A DNA stretch of 46,585 bases, taken from contig CALVMX010000006.1 of the NCBI GenBank assembly GCA_944349415.1, positions 1 to 46,585 on the forward strand, written 5' to 3'. Both the position numbers and the translations under genes were made by a program. Shown here piece by piece: positions 17,531 through 25,947 of the stretch (its first letter is position 1; the number at the start of each line of letters is the position of its first letter). Source of the stretch: an uncultured Clostridia bacterium (lineage in GTDB: Bacteria; Bacillota; Clostridia; Christensenellales; UBA1242). A model generated the notes under the pieces. It had not been told where the DNA came from. It saw nothing but the letters and a program-made list of their open reading frames with translations, and did not search any database.

Positions 17531-18046
17531 ATGAGTGCTAATTTTGAGGCAAAAAAACAACTTGTTGAAGAAATTAAAGAAAAATTTTCTAAGGCAAAAA
17601 CTATTGCTTTTGTTGACTACCGTGGCATCAATGTTGACGAAGACACTAAAATGCGCCGTCAATTTAGAGAAAATGGTTGTGAATATAAAGTTTATAAAAA
17701 CCGCTTGATGTTTAAAGCACTTTCTGACCTTGGTATTGAGTGTTCTGCAAATTACTTTGAAGGCACCACTGCTGTTGCTATTGGTTATGATGATGAAGTC
17801 GCACCTGCAAAAATCCTTTGCGACACTATCAACAAAACTAAGAAAATGGCTATCAAATTTGGAATTTTAAATGGTGTTTGCGTTCCAGCAAAAGACATCG
17901 AAGCACTTGCAAAACTTCCATCAAAGGAAGAACTTATTGCAAAACTTCTTGGAACTTTGAACAATCCTATCACAAGTTTGTGCAGAGTTCTTCAAGCTCC
18001 AACTCGTGGGCTTGCGGTTGCATTAAATGCGATTGCAACCAAATAA
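17531..18046 (+). CDS. rplJ: Ribosomal protein L10
   Basis: 171-residue base of the ribosomal stalk, binding 23S rRNA and L7/L12 dimers. The N-terminal globular domain shows KAKTIAFVDYRGI and the EYKVYKNRLMFKAL segment typical of L10. The C-terminal helix that carries L7/L12 follows. AAAGGAGG lies at the right distance. Expression is autoregulated through the upstream leader. Confidence 0.97.
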   Translation: MSANFEAKKQLVEEIKEKFSKAKTIAFVDYRGINVDEDTKMRRQFRENGCEYKVYKNRLMFKALSDLGIECSANYFEGTTAVAIGYDDEVAPAKILCDTINKTKKMAIKFGILNGVCVPAKDIEALAKLPSKEELIAKLLGTLNNPITSLCRVLQAPTRGLAVALNAIATK

Positions 18047-18101
18047 TTAAACTTATCGCATAAAAGAAAATTTATTTTTTAATTAAAAGGAGATTATTAA
18101 A

Positions 18102-18479
18102 ATGGCTGATATTAAAAATCTTGTTGAAGAAATCAAAAAATTAACTATTGTTGAAGTTTCTGAACTTGTTAAAGCTTTAGAAGAAGAATTCGGAGTTTCT
18201 GCTGCTGCTCCTGTTGCAGTTGCTGCTGCTCCAGCTGCTGGCGCTGCTCCAGCTGCTGCTGAAGAAAAGAGCGAATTCAACGTATTCTTGAAAGAAGTTG
18301 GTGCAAACAAAATTGCTGTTATCAAAGTTGTTAGAGAAGTAACTGGTCTTGGACTTAGTGAAGCTAAAGCTGTTGTTGATGGCGCACCAAAAATGGTTAA
18401 AGAAAACGTTGCTGCTGCTGAAGCTAAAGAAATCGAAGCTAAATTCAAAGAAGCAGGCGCTGTTGTTGAATTACAATAA
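18102..18479 (+). CDS. rplL: Ribosomal protein L7/L12
   Basis: 125-residue stalk protein that recruits translation GTPases. It has the N-terminal dimerisation helices, an Ala/Pro-rich hinge (about residues 35-53) and the C-terminal domain with [20 protein letters not shown] and VDGAPK. It is 55 nt after rplJ with its own AAAGGAG. A terminator follows immediately; rpoB, the common downstream neighbour, is absent. Confidence 0.97.
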   Translation: MADIKNLVEEIKKLTIVEVSELVKALEEEFGVSAAAPVAVAAAPAAGAAPAAAEEKSEFNVFLKEVGANKIAVIKVVREVTGLGLSEAKAVVDGAPKMVKENVAAAEAKEIEAKFKEAGAVVELQ

Positions 18480-18510
18480 TTTAATAGTAGTTTAAAAAAT
18501 TTTGTGTTTC

Positions 18511-18545
18511 AAAAAATACACTTGGTTTCAAGTGTATTTTTTTGT
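18511..18545 (+). terminator. Strong rho-independent terminator of rplJ-rplL
   Basis: AAAATACACTTG pairs with CAAGTGTATTTT around GTTT and is followed by more T. It separates the ribosomal operon from the metal-resistance genes. Confidence 0.9.
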
Positions 18546-18585
18546 TACAGAAAACCACGGGATAGTCCCGTGGTTTTCTGTAACA
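18543..18585. repeat. Perfect 43-bp palindrome (20-bp arms, TAG loop)
   Basis: The left arm 18543-18562 and right arm 18566-18585 are exact reverse complements with only 3 nt between them. It directly follows the rplL terminator and precedes the cadC-like promoter. Its core (CCACGGGA) is GC-rich compared with the surroundings. It could be a second, bidirectional terminator (A and T runs flank it) or a REP-like mobile palindrome. Confidence 0.85.
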
Positions 18586-18629
18586 ATAAAAAAATTTTAA
18601 CAAAATTTTAAAAATATTCATAAAATCAT

Positions 18630-18659
18630 TTGACAGTTGAATATGTATTCAATTATAAT
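18630..18659 (+). promoter_or_regulatory. Promoter of the cadC-cadA-like operon
   Basis: TTGACA (18630-18635), an 18-nt spacer and TATAAT (18654-18659). The spacer is filled by the first operator palindrome, so a bound repressor would block RNA polymerase. Confidence 0.85.
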
Positions 18660-18679
18660 ATAGTTGAACAATTATTCAA
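18637..18679 (+). promoter_or_regulatory. Two ArsR/SmtB-type operator palindromes
   Basis: Site 1, TTGAATATGTATTCAA (18637-18652), is 7-bp arms around TG and lies between -35 and -10. Site 2, TTGAACAATTATTCAA (18664-18679), has the same arms with one mismatch and lies at the probable transcription start. Their centres are 27 bp apart. The form agrees with known metal-sensing ArsR-family operators (TGAA...TTCA). Confidence 0.75.
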
Positions 18680-18693
18680 TTAATGGAGACTTT

Positions 18694-19104
18694 ATGGAAT
18701 GTAAATGCAATACAAACAAGATATGTTCATGTGGCACAATTCAAAAATGTGACTGTGATATAATACACGAAGATGTTGTAAATTCGGTTAGAAAAAGAAT
18801 ACTCAATGAAGAAACTTTACTTTTAATGTCAGATTTTTATAAGGCACTTTCAGACAGCACAAGAATGAAGATCATAGATGTTTTGTATGAAGGGGAGCTT
18901 TGTGTTTGTGACATATCGGTGCTTATAAACATGACAAAATCAGCAACTTCACATCAGCTCAAATATCTTAAAGATATGAACCTTATAAAATCTCGAAAAA
19001 AGGGAAAAGAAGTTTTTTACAGTTTAGCGGATAAGCATGTTGTAGAAGTTTTTGAGATAAGTAAAGAGCACATTTTGGAGGCAATCAGTGAAAAAGGTTG
19101 TTAA
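18694..19104 (+). CDS. ArsR/SmtB-family metal-sensing repressor (CadC-like)
   Basis: A 136-residue winged-helix repressor that should leave its operator when it binds a heavy metal such as Cd, Pb or Zn. The N-terminus is very cysteine-rich (ECKCN..KICSCG..QKCDCD within the first ~22 residues). The DNA-binding core has the ELCVCDI segment (the CVC box, about residue 68-72) and the recognition helix region MTKSATSHQLKYLK. The start is set at ATG 18694 because GGAGA (18685-18689) precedes it; a TTG at 18664 lies inside the second operator. The C-terminus overlaps the ATPase gene by 17 nt. Confidence 0.9.
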   Translation: MECKCNTNKICSCGTIQKCDCDIIHEDVVNSVRKRILNEETLLLMSDFYKALSDSTRMKIIDVLYEGELCVCDISVLINMTKSATSHQLKYLKDMNLIKSRKKGKEVFYSLADKHVVEVFEISKEHILEAISEKGC

Positions 19105-21157
19105 AATTGAGGGGCTAGACTGTCCAAATTGTGCAAAGACTCTGGAAATTGAGTTAAATAAACTTGAAGATGTCAAAAATGCCGAAATAAATTTTGTAAA
19201 AGGGAAACTATCTTTTGAAAGTGACGAAATCGAAAAGGCAGAAAATGAAATTATTGCCTTGACTAAAAGAGTGGAACCAAATGCAAAAATTATTACAAAA
19301 ACACAAAAAAACAACAAGCTATCGCTTCTAATTGATTTATTGACCTTGTTTTTTGGCACAATTTTAGGCGTTTTAGTGCTTGTGTTTGAAAATAGGTTAC
19401 CTTTATGGGCATTTTGGCTAATGTTTGTTGCAAGTGCTTTGCTTTTAGGATATAAAACTTATCTTAAGGCAGTTTTACTTATTTTTAAAGGTATCATAAA
19501 TGAAAATTTATTGATCACAATTTCTGTCATAGGAGCGACAGCACTTGGCGAATACATGGAAGGCTTGATGGTTATTTTTCTCTATACAATAGGAAAAATT
19601 TTAGAAAAACTGGCAGTAGATAAGTCAAGAAAGTCCATAGAAAAACTGACAAATTTGCAACCAGAGTATGCCGTTGTTGTGCGAGAGGAAAAGGAGATTC
19701 GTGTTACGCCTAGTGAGGTTGATGTTGGAGAAATAATAATCGTTAAACCAGGTGAAAGAGTGCCTATAGACGGTGTGATACTGGAAGGAAATGCCACTTT
19801 AGATATGCAGAGCTTGACTGGCGAAAGTGTTCCTGTTTCCGTGCAAATCAATGATAACATCCTGTCGGGAGCTATTGTTTTGGATGGAGTTTTGAAAGTT
19901 AAAACAACTGAGGAATACAAAAACAGCACTGTTAGCAAAATTATGAATTTAATTGAAAATGCTCAAGACAAAAAATCTAAAACGGAAACCTTTATTTCAA
20001 AAATAACGCGTTGGTATACTTTAGGCATTATAGTTTTGGCTTTTTTAACCTTGGGCATAGGTTGGGCAATAACAAAAGAGTTTTCTTCCTCAATATATCG
20101 AGCTTTAAAACTCTTGGTTGTGTCTTGTCCTTGTGCGTTTGCTATTTCTGTGCCCCTATCATACTTTTCTGGGCTTGGTAATGCTTCAAAAAATGGTATT
20201 TTGATTAAAGGTTCCAATTATTTGGATGCATTGGGGAAAATTAATCTCGTTGCTTTCGATAAAACAGGAACACTAACTACTGGCGAATTTCAAGTGGAAA
20301 AAGTGGAAAGTTTAAGCGAAAAATATACTGAAGAAGATATAATCTATCTTGCAAGTTTAGGCGAGCAATATTCTCTTCATCCGTTGGCTAAATCAATAGT
20401 TAAAACAAACAAAAGAGAGTTAGAACAGATAAAAAATGTGAAAGAAATTGCTGGTAAAGGAGTCAATTTTAAATATAACAAGTCGGAATTTTTTGTTGGA
20501 AGAAAAACAAAAGAAGAAAATGTTTCTGTCGAAGTTTTTGAAAATGACAAATTAATCGGTAAAATATATCTTAGTGATACCATTAAAGATAGTTCAAAAG
20601 AGGCTTGCACAGAACTTAAAAATATGGGTATCAAAACGGTTTTGCTTTCAGGCGACAGCCAAGATAAAGTTGCACTGGTAAGTAAAGAACTTGGAATGGA
20701 TGATTTTAGGGCGCAACTTTTGCCAGAAGACAAATACAATATGCTTGAGCAGTATAAACAAAATAAAGAAAACAAAATTGCTTATGTTGGAGATGGTATT
20801 AACGATGCACCATCGCTCACTTTAGCAGATGTTGGTATCAGCATGGGAATAAATGGAAGTCCGGCAAGCATAGAGGCCTCTGATGTCGTGCTCGGTGACG
20901 ACAATATCAAAAAGATACCACTTGCCATAAAAATTTCTAGATTTACACGCAAAATTGTGTGGAGTAATATTATTTTATCCGCTGTTGTAAAACTCGCCAT
21001 TCTTGTTTTGAGCCTTGTGGATATAACAGGAATGATGATAGCAGTTTTTGCTGACGTAGGAGTGACACTTCTTGCTATTTTGAATAGTTTGCGAGCACTT
21101 TATTATAATCCGAACAAAAAAAGGTTGAAAACAAAAGAAGTTAAAACTAAAATTTAA
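19088..21157 (+). CDS. cadA: Heavy-metal P-type ATPase (CadA/ZntA-like)
   Basis: 689-residue P1B-type ATPase that exports Zn/Cd/Pb from the cytoplasm. It has an N-terminal heavy-metal-associated domain with CPNC (C12, C15), and the actuator motif SLTGES (about residue 243). The membrane metal site is CPC (C347, C349), the phosphorylation motif DKTGT starts at D391, and GDGINDAPS lies at about 568-576. The last helices contain the DVGVTLLAILNSLR pattern of the Zn/Cd subgroup. The start codon is GTG at 19088 with GGAGG overlapping the end of the repressor gene, so the two are translationally coupled. Which metal is exported cannot be told from sequence alone. Confidence 0.93.
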   Translation: MKKVVKIEGLDCPNCAKTLEIELNKLEDVKNAEINFVKGKLSFESDEIEKAENEIIALTKRVEPNAKIITKTQKNNKLSLLIDLLTLFFGTILGVLVLVFENRLPLWAFWLMFVASALLLGYKTYLKAVLLIFKGIINENLLITISVIGATALGEYMEGLMVIFLYTIGKILEKLAVDKSRKSIEKLTNLQPEYAVVVREEKEIRVTPSEVDVGEIIIVKPGERVPIDGVILEGNATLDMQSLTGESVPVSVQINDNILSGAIVLDGVLKVKTTEEYKNSTVSKIMNLIENAQDKKSKTETFISKITRWYTLGIIVLAFLTLGIGWAITKEFSSSIYRALKLLVVSCPCAFAISVPLSYFSGLGNASKNGILIKGSNYLDALGKINLVAFDKTGTLTTGEFQVEKVESLSEKYTEEDIIYLASLGEQYSLHPLAKSIVKTNKRELEQIKNVKEIAGKGVNFKYNKSEFFVGRKTKEENVSVEVFENDKLIGKIYLSDTIKDSSKEACTELKNMGIKTVLLSGDSQDKVALVSKELGMDDFRAQLLPEDKYNMLEQYKQNKENKIAYVGDGINDAPSLTLADVGISMGINGSPASIEASDVVLGDDNIKKIPLAIKISRFTRKIVWSNIILSAVVKLAILVLSLVDITGMMIAVFADVGVTLLAILNSLRALYYNPNKKRLKTKEVKTKI

Positions 21158-21174
21158 AAAACAAATCTATTTAA

Positions 21175-21213
21175 GAAAAAAAGATAGTGAAAACGGTGTT
21201 CGCTATCTTTTAT
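21175..21213. terminator. Bidirectional terminator between convergent genes
   Basis: AAAGATAGTGAA (21180-21191) pairs with TTCGCTATCTTT (21199-21210), with one G-T pair, and has an A run on the left and T run on the right. It can end both the cadA-like gene and the leftward gene at 21240-21842. Confidence 0.75.
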
Positions 21214-21239
21214 TTTGCTAATTTATATAATGACTTTAC

Positions 21240-21842
21240 TTATTTTTGTTTTGTTGAATCTTCTTGCTTTTTAAAATCACTAAGATGTGTTATATTTATA
21301 TATTTACCGTCATACTGTTGAAGGCTATAGCCTGTGAAACTTTGAATTTCGTCTATATGTTCCATTAATTCTTTGTCAGCAATTAAAAGTCCGCAATGTT
21401 GATGCCAATTTCCCTCGCGAGTAAGCCCAAAATTCACATTGAATTTATACAATGTCAAATCATCATTAAGTATCAAATTTACCTTGCTATTTTTAAACAA
21501 TTTTTCATAACCATTTAAAGCTATGGAACTATTACCGTTATAATAAATATTTTCAACTCCAGCTTCTTCCATATCTTTTAAACATTCATTTGTTACTTTA
21601 ATATATCCGCTTAAATAATTTTCTAAATTGATTTGGGAATTGTGATCTAGATTTTGACCGTTTTTTAAAACTCCGAGGATATATTCGGCATCAGGCAATT
21701 TAGAACATAGTGATGGTATTATGACAGTGCCAATTTGTTTTTTGTAAGACTCAAGATAAAATCTATTTAAAGTATTGTTTTGATGAGCATATGCGTATAC
21801 TGGATTATGATTTCTATCCATAATTGTTGTTATTTTTTCCAT
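21240..21842 (-). CDS. Hypothetical protein (200 aa)
   Basis: Not recognised. Soluble, without signal peptide or membrane helix, mixed alpha/beta in character. The central part contains a GVENIYYNGNSSIALNGY stretch (about 95-112), and there is a GNWHQHCGLLIADKEL segment (about 142-157) with two His and one Cys close together that might bind a metal. The C-terminal ~10 residues are Lys/Gln/Asp-rich. AGGAGA lies just before the ATG on the minus strand, so it is very probably expressed. It sits between two operons without functional link. Confidence 0.7.
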   Translation of the reverse strand: MEKITTIMDRNHNPVYAYAHQNNTLNRFYLESYKKQIGTVIIPSLCSKLPDAEYILGVLKNGQNLDHNSQINLENYLSGYIKVTNECLKDMEEAGVENIYYNGNSSIALNGYEKLFKNSKVNLILNDDLTLYKFNVNFGLTREGNWHQHCGLLIADKELMEHIDEIQSFTGYSLQQYDGKYINITHLSDFKKQEDSTKQK

Positions 21843-21944
21843 TTCTTTTCTCCTAGCGGTATTATAGCATAATTAAGTCTACTTGTCAATAGCCTAAATT
21901 ATTTAGAAGGCTCAGATTTTGTTAAATCATAATGTTAAAATTTT

Positions 21945-21968
21945 TGAAAAAAGTGGGGGAGCCACTTA
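21945..21968 (-). terminator. Terminator of gpmI
   Basis: Read leftward, AAGTGG pairs with CCACTT across a CTCCC loop and runs into T residues. The hairpin overlaps the gpmI stop codon (21966-21968). Confidence 0.75.
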
Positions 21969-23468
21969 AAATAGAGGTTCTTCGTAAGTTTCTGGAGGGG
22001 TAAGGTTTAAAAGTTTTAAAACGGTTGGAGCTATTGCAGTGAGAGATTTTCCTTTCTTTAATTTTGCTTTTTTGTTCTTTTCACTGACCAAAATGAAAGG
22101 AACAGGATTTGTGGTGTGAGTGGTTATTTTGTTACCATTTTTGTCTATCATCTCTTCTGCATTTCCGTGGTCTGCTGTGATTATGCATTCGCCACCAACC
22201 ATTAAAGTTGCAAGGGCGACAGTGTAAGCACATTTATCCACGCATTTTATAGCCTCTTTTGTGCTTTCAAAGTTGCCGGTATGTCCGATCATATCTGGAT
22301 TTGAGAAGTTTACTAAAATATAGTCATATTTCATACTTTCAATAGCTTCCACCACTGTTTCGGTTATTTCCAAAGCACGCATTTTTGGAAATTTTGAGAA
22401 GTCTTTAACATTGATACTGTCGATAAGTTTTCTATCCTCGCCTTCATATGGTTTTTCAATTCCGCCATTAATGAAAAAGGTTACATGAGCATATTTTGTG
22501 GTTTCTGAAGTGTGAAATTGTTTAAGCCCATTTGCTGAAATTACGCTTGCAAGGTTATCTGTGATTATTGTTGGAGGATAGAGTATATTCAAGTCTTTTA
22601 AATCGGCAGAATATTCTGTCATTGTGGTGAAAAGGAGATTTTTAAATTTTGTTGTTTTAAACTCTTTAAAATCTTCTTTTGTTATTGCTGTCGTAAGTTC
22701 AATAGCCCTATCTGTGCGATAATTAAAGAAAATGACGCTGTCATTATCTTTTATTGTGCCGTTTTCGTCAATTATGCATGGTTCCATAAATTCGTCAGAA
22801 AAGCCTTCGTCATACATAGTCTTTACAGCAGTTTCAATATCATCAAATTTCTTTCCTTCACCGTTGACAAAAAGGCGATAGGCTCTTTCTAATCTATCAT
22901 ATCTTTTTTCTCTGTCCATTGCATAAACTCTGCCTATGCAAGTGGCAAATTTGACAGAAGTTCCTTTAAACTTTTCTTCTGCCTCTTGAATAAACTTTAT
23001 GCCGTCTTTAATTCCAGTGTCACGACCGTCTAAAATGGCGTGAATATATATGTTTTTTATGTTGAAGTTTTCACACATAGAAGTAATGGCGTAGAGGTGA
23101 CTAAGTTCTGAGTGAACTCCGCCATTTGAAAAAAGTCCTAATAAGTGCAAAGAAGAGTTGTTTTTCTCAGCATGAGAAATTGCTTTGATAAGGGCAGGGT
23201 TTTCGAAGAATTTTCCTGTTTTTATATCGTTATTTATTCTCATTAAATCTTGAAGAATTAAGCGACCCGCACCAATAGTTAAATGTCCGACCTCGCTGTT
23301 GCCCATTTGACCTTCTGGAAGTCCAACCGCTGTTCCGCTTGCTTTTAGAAGGGTGTGCGGATACTGTTTTTTTAATTTATCAAGATAGGGCGTTCCTTGA
23401 CTTTTTATGGCATTTCCAAAGGTTTGTTTTTTTTCTCCAAATCCATCTAATATAACTAATGTGACCAT
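21966..23468 (-). CDS. gpmI: 2,3-bisphosphoglycerate-independent phosphoglycerate mutase
   Basis: Glycolytic/gluconeogenic enzyme interconverting 3- and 2-phosphoglycerate with two Mn ions; 500 residues, slightly below the usual ~510. It has the metal-binding VILDGFG at the N-terminus (D8), the catalytic serine in GNSEVGH (S58), HAILDGRDT (about 151), and the C-terminal NFSNPDMIGHTG and TADHGNAEEM metal-ligand motifs. AGGAGA precedes the ATG. It is not clustered with other glycolysis genes here. Confidence 0.96.
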   Translation of the reverse strand: MVTLVILDGFGEKKQTFGNAIKSQGTPYLDKLKKQYPHTLLKASGTAVGLPEGQMGNSEVGHLTIGAGRLILQDLMRINNDIKTGKFFENPALIKAISHAEKNNSSLHLLGLFSNGGVHSELSHLYAITSMCENFNIKNIYIHAILDGRDTGIKDGIKFIQEAEEKFKGTSVKFATCIGRVYAMDREKRYDRLERAYRLFVNGEGKKFDDIETAVKTMYDEGFSDEFMEPCIIDENGTIKDNDSVIFFNYRTDRAIELTTAITKEDFKEFKTTKFKNLLFTTMTEYSADLKDLNILYPPTIITDNLASVISANGLKQFHTSETTKYAHVTFFINGGIEKPYEGEDRKLIDSINVKDFSKFPKMRALEITETVVEAIESMKYDYILVNFSNPDMIGHTGNFESTKEAIKCVDKCAYTVALATLMVGGECIITADHGNAEEMIDKNGNKITTHTTNPVPFILVSEKNKKAKLKKGKSLTAIAPTVLKLLNLTPPETYEEPLF

Positions 23469-23541
23469 ATTTTTCTCCTAATAATTAGAATAGTATTTTT
23501 TTGAAAAAAAGTCAAATAATTTTATGTTGGAAATAAATTTT

Positions 23542-23652
23542 TGTGGTGGGCGGGGAGGAAGGCATGCTTTAAGCATGCAGGAAAACCGAAAGGTTTTCCA
23601 AAAATTTTCGCAATGCGAAAATTTTCTTCCTCCCCGACCAAGCTCGCACACA
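23542..23652. repeat. Cloverleaf-like nested palindromic element
   Basis: An outer stem (GGGGAGGAAG 23552-23561 with CTTCCTCCCC 23626-23635, extended outward to 23547/23640 with one mismatch) encloses three back-to-back hairpins. Hairpin 1 is GCATGC/GCATGC (23562-23578). Hairpin 2 is GGAAAACC/GGTTTTCC with a GAAA tetraloop (23580-23599). Hairpin 3 is an 11-bp stem with loop AAT (23601-23625). Only single A residues separate them. It lies between the DUF378-protein stop codon and the gpmI start, with no T tract of a normal terminator. It may be a dispersed mobile palindrome or a structured RNA. Confidence 0.8.
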
Positions 23653-23663
23653 GCTTTTTAAAT

Positions 23664-24029
23664 TTACTTTTCCTTTAAATGCTCATCAAAAAGACCATCT
23701 TCCTTATTTTCTTCACTATCATTATTTTCTTTTTCATCCTTTGCCACCTCTTTTCCAGCTTCAACATTAGAATAAGCCGGCTGTAATTCTTTTTCTTCCT
23801 CATTTTTCTTTTTCTTTTTTCTTTCCCAAACTTTCATATAGCCTTTATTAACAATAATCCTTACTATAAGATAAAGGCATCCAGCACCTATTAAAATATA
23901 GCAAAGGCGAGAGAAGATACTTGCTTGAAAACCAAAGAAGCCTGCGATAAAATCATATTGAAGAAGCCCTATCAAAAGCCAATTAATAGAGCCAATAATG
24001 GTAAGTAAAAATGCGATAAAAGTAATCAT
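23664..24029 (-). CDS. DUF378 membrane protein with charged tail
   Basis: 121 residues. The first ~65 form the small two-to-three-helix DUF378 domain, recognised by IGSINWLLIGLLQYDFIAGFFG near residue 12-33 and LCYILIGAGCLYLI. Family members (YuzA-like) are of unknown function. The C-terminal ~50 residues are Lys/Glu/Asp-rich and not part of the family. A GAGGT ribosome-binding site precedes the ATG on the minus strand. Confidence 0.85.
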   Translation of the reverse strand: MITFIAFLLTIIGSINWLLIGLLQYDFIAGFFGFQASIFSRLCYILIGAGCLYLIVRIIVNKGYMKVWERKKKKKNEEEKELQPAYSNVEAGKEVAKDEKENNDSEENKEDGLFDEHLKEK

Positions 24030-24148
24030 ATAAATACCTCATACATATTTTGCATTAATATTAAACTTTTATACTTTTCTAAAAAAATTGAACTTTTTAT
24101 AATAATTTCGCATAATTTAAATATGATAATGAAAAGTTGCAATTTTAC

Positions 24149-24177
24149 TTGACATTTTTTTTATTTTTGAGTATAAT
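24149..24177 (+). promoter_or_regulatory. Consensus promoter of greA
   Basis: Perfect TTGACA (24149-24154), a 17-nt T-rich spacer and perfect TATAAT (24172-24177). It gives a leader of about 45 nt. Confidence 0.85.
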
Positions 24178-24230
24178 AAACTCGCTCTTTACAAAATAAG
24201 TTTAGAGTTTTGTTTTTTAAGGAGGACAAA

Positions 24231-24701
24231 ATGGAAAAACATTATCTCACACCAGAAGGAAAAATTCAACTTGAAGAGAAATTAAATTTTTATAAAACTG
24301 TAAGACGTCCAAACGTTGTTAAAAGAATAGGTATCGCTCGTGAGTTTGGAGACTTATCAGAAAATTCAGAATATGATGCTGCAAAAGACGAACAAGCACA
24401 AATTGAAGCAGAAATCAGCGAAATGGAAAATATATTGTTAAATGCTGAAGTTATCGACACAAAAAATATTAATCTTGATGTTGTAAGTGTTGGAACAAAA
24501 GTAAAACTATATGATGAAGATTTTGATGAAGAAGTGGAATACAAAATTTCAGGTTCATCAGAAAGCGATCCTAAAAATGGAATTATCAGCAATGTTTCAC
24601 CAGTTGGAAAAGCTCTTATAGGACACAAGAAAGGCGAAACGGTGGAAGTTAAAACGCCAGGAGGCACAACAAGTTATAAAATCATTGATATTCAAATTTA
24701 A
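24231..24701 (+). CDS. greA: Transcription elongation factor GreA
   Basis: 156-residue factor that enters the RNA polymerase secondary channel and stimulates cleavage of backtracked transcripts. The N-terminal coiled coil has the LTPEGKIQLEEKL start and the tip motif DLSENSEYDAAKDEQ (about residues 41-55). The C-terminal FKBP-like domain has SPVGKALIGHKKGETVEVKTPGG. The start is ATG 24231 because AAGGAGG (24219-24225) directly precedes it; an upstream TTG at 24210 is not supported. Confidence 0.96.
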   Translation: MEKHYLTPEGKIQLEEKLNFYKTVRRPNVVKRIGIAREFGDLSENSEYDAAKDEQAQIEAEISEMENILLNAEVIDTKNINLDVVSVGTKVKLYDEDFDEEVEYKISGSSESDPKNGIISNVSPVGKALIGHKKGETVEVKTPGGTTSYKIIDIQI

Positions 24702-24724
24702 TTTTGAATATCATTTGCTTTTTT
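24687..24724 (+). terminator. Probable terminator of greA
   Basis: GATATTCAAA (24687-24696) and TTTGAATATC (24703-24712) pair perfectly, followed after 6 nt by six T. The stem overlaps the greA stop codon. Confidence 0.5.
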
Positions 24725-24820
24725 ATTGGAGATTTGTTATAATTTAGTTAATAGAAGTTAAAATTTAATTTAACTTCACATTTTGGAATTTAAACTTATT
24801 TCAACTTTAAAGGATTTTAG

Positions 24821-25744
24821 ATGACATTTTTAAACTCTATAAAACTTTTTGGTTCAAATTGGGACAAGGTATGGAAACTTTTTCTTTACTATCTTTTTGT
24901 GTGGGGTGTAACTATATGTTTACTTCTTCCTGTCTTTTTTGAGTTTTCAAATGTCATCAGAGAAAATATACAAGAAACAACAGAGGTTTCTTCATATTTA
25001 ACAATTTTTCATAATTCATTCGGTGGATACTTAAACAGTATATTTGTTTTGATTTATATAATTTTTCTTGAATGTGCAGCAATAAATGTTGGTCTTCTTG
25101 TTTATGGACTTATTGTCGTTTTCCTTTTTATGCCATTTCTTTTGAATATAGGCAAATATGCTATTTGTGAAATGCTTTACGGCTATATGGCAAGCAAAAC
25201 AAAGGTTGGATTTTTTAGTGCTTTCTTTAAAACTCTGAACAAATCGGTGTTATATTCGCTTTGTAAAACATTGTATAGTTTGCTGTTTTATGCACTTACA
25301 ACTTATCTCATTTTTCTTGTTGGTATGGTAGAAAACACATATTTTCAAACCTATTTCTTAGCACTATGTGAAATAGTTCTTCTTGCGGTTCTTTTCACTC
25401 TAAACAAGGTGACAACTGCTTGCTGGGCACCAGCTAGCATCGTTTTTGGCTGTTCAGTGGCATCTGCTTATATTCGTGGAGTCAAAGTTGTTTTTCGTCG
25501 TTTCTGGAGAACTCTTCCAGTCGCACTCGTTATTTTCTTACTGTTCTTCTTTGTTACATTCATCGCAGGAGTTTATAGTCTTGTTATAACTGTTCCTTTT
25601 GTGGCAGTTCTTCTTTGCATGTTTGACATGGTTACTTTCTTTACTAGTCAAGGTATGCGCTATTATATTAATAAATCCACTATTTTAACACCAAAGAAAT
25701 TGGAAGAAGTGGATAATATTAATAGAGCAAAATATATCTTATAA
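24821..25744 (+). CDS. Unknown polytopic membrane protein
   Basis: 307 residues with about six to seven hydrophobic helices and short polar loops. The N-terminus (FGSNWDKVWKLFLYYLFVW) and the C-terminal amphipathic segment are polar. No family signature that I recognise is present. AAAGGA before the ATG supports expression. It lies between greA and the RNase J gene without overlap. Confidence 0.7.
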   Translation: MTFLNSIKLFGSNWDKVWKLFLYYLFVWGVTICLLLPVFFEFSNVIRENIQETTEVSSYLTIFHNSFGGYLNSIFVLIYIIFLECAAINVGLLVYGLIVVFLFMPFLLNIGKYAICEMLYGYMASKTKVGFFSAFFKTLNKSVLYSLCKTLYSLLFYALTTYLIFLVGMVENTYFQTYFLALCEIVLLAVLFTLNKVTTACWAPASIVFGCSVASAYIRGVKVVFRRFWRTLPVALVIFLLFFFVTFIAGVYSLVITVPFVAVLLCMFDMVTFFTSQGMRYYINKSTILTPKKLEEVDNINRAKYIL

Positions 25745-25947
25745 TTCATTTCGTTTTTAATTTAATAAGAAATTTAAAATTATATTTGATTAATTTTTTG
25801 TTAAGTTTAGATTTACAAAATTAAATAAGACAATTAATTTGAAAATTATGCGAAGTTTTTTATTTTCGCTTTAATATATGAATAAAAGTTATTTTTACAT
25901 AATTAGATTTTTCTAATGTGTTAACTATATTTTTAAAAGGAGTTTTT

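Noticed and set aside
18664..18693. Upstream TTG start for the CadC-like repressor
   Set aside because: It lies within the second operator near the predicted transcription start; ATG 18694 has a good GGAGA site.
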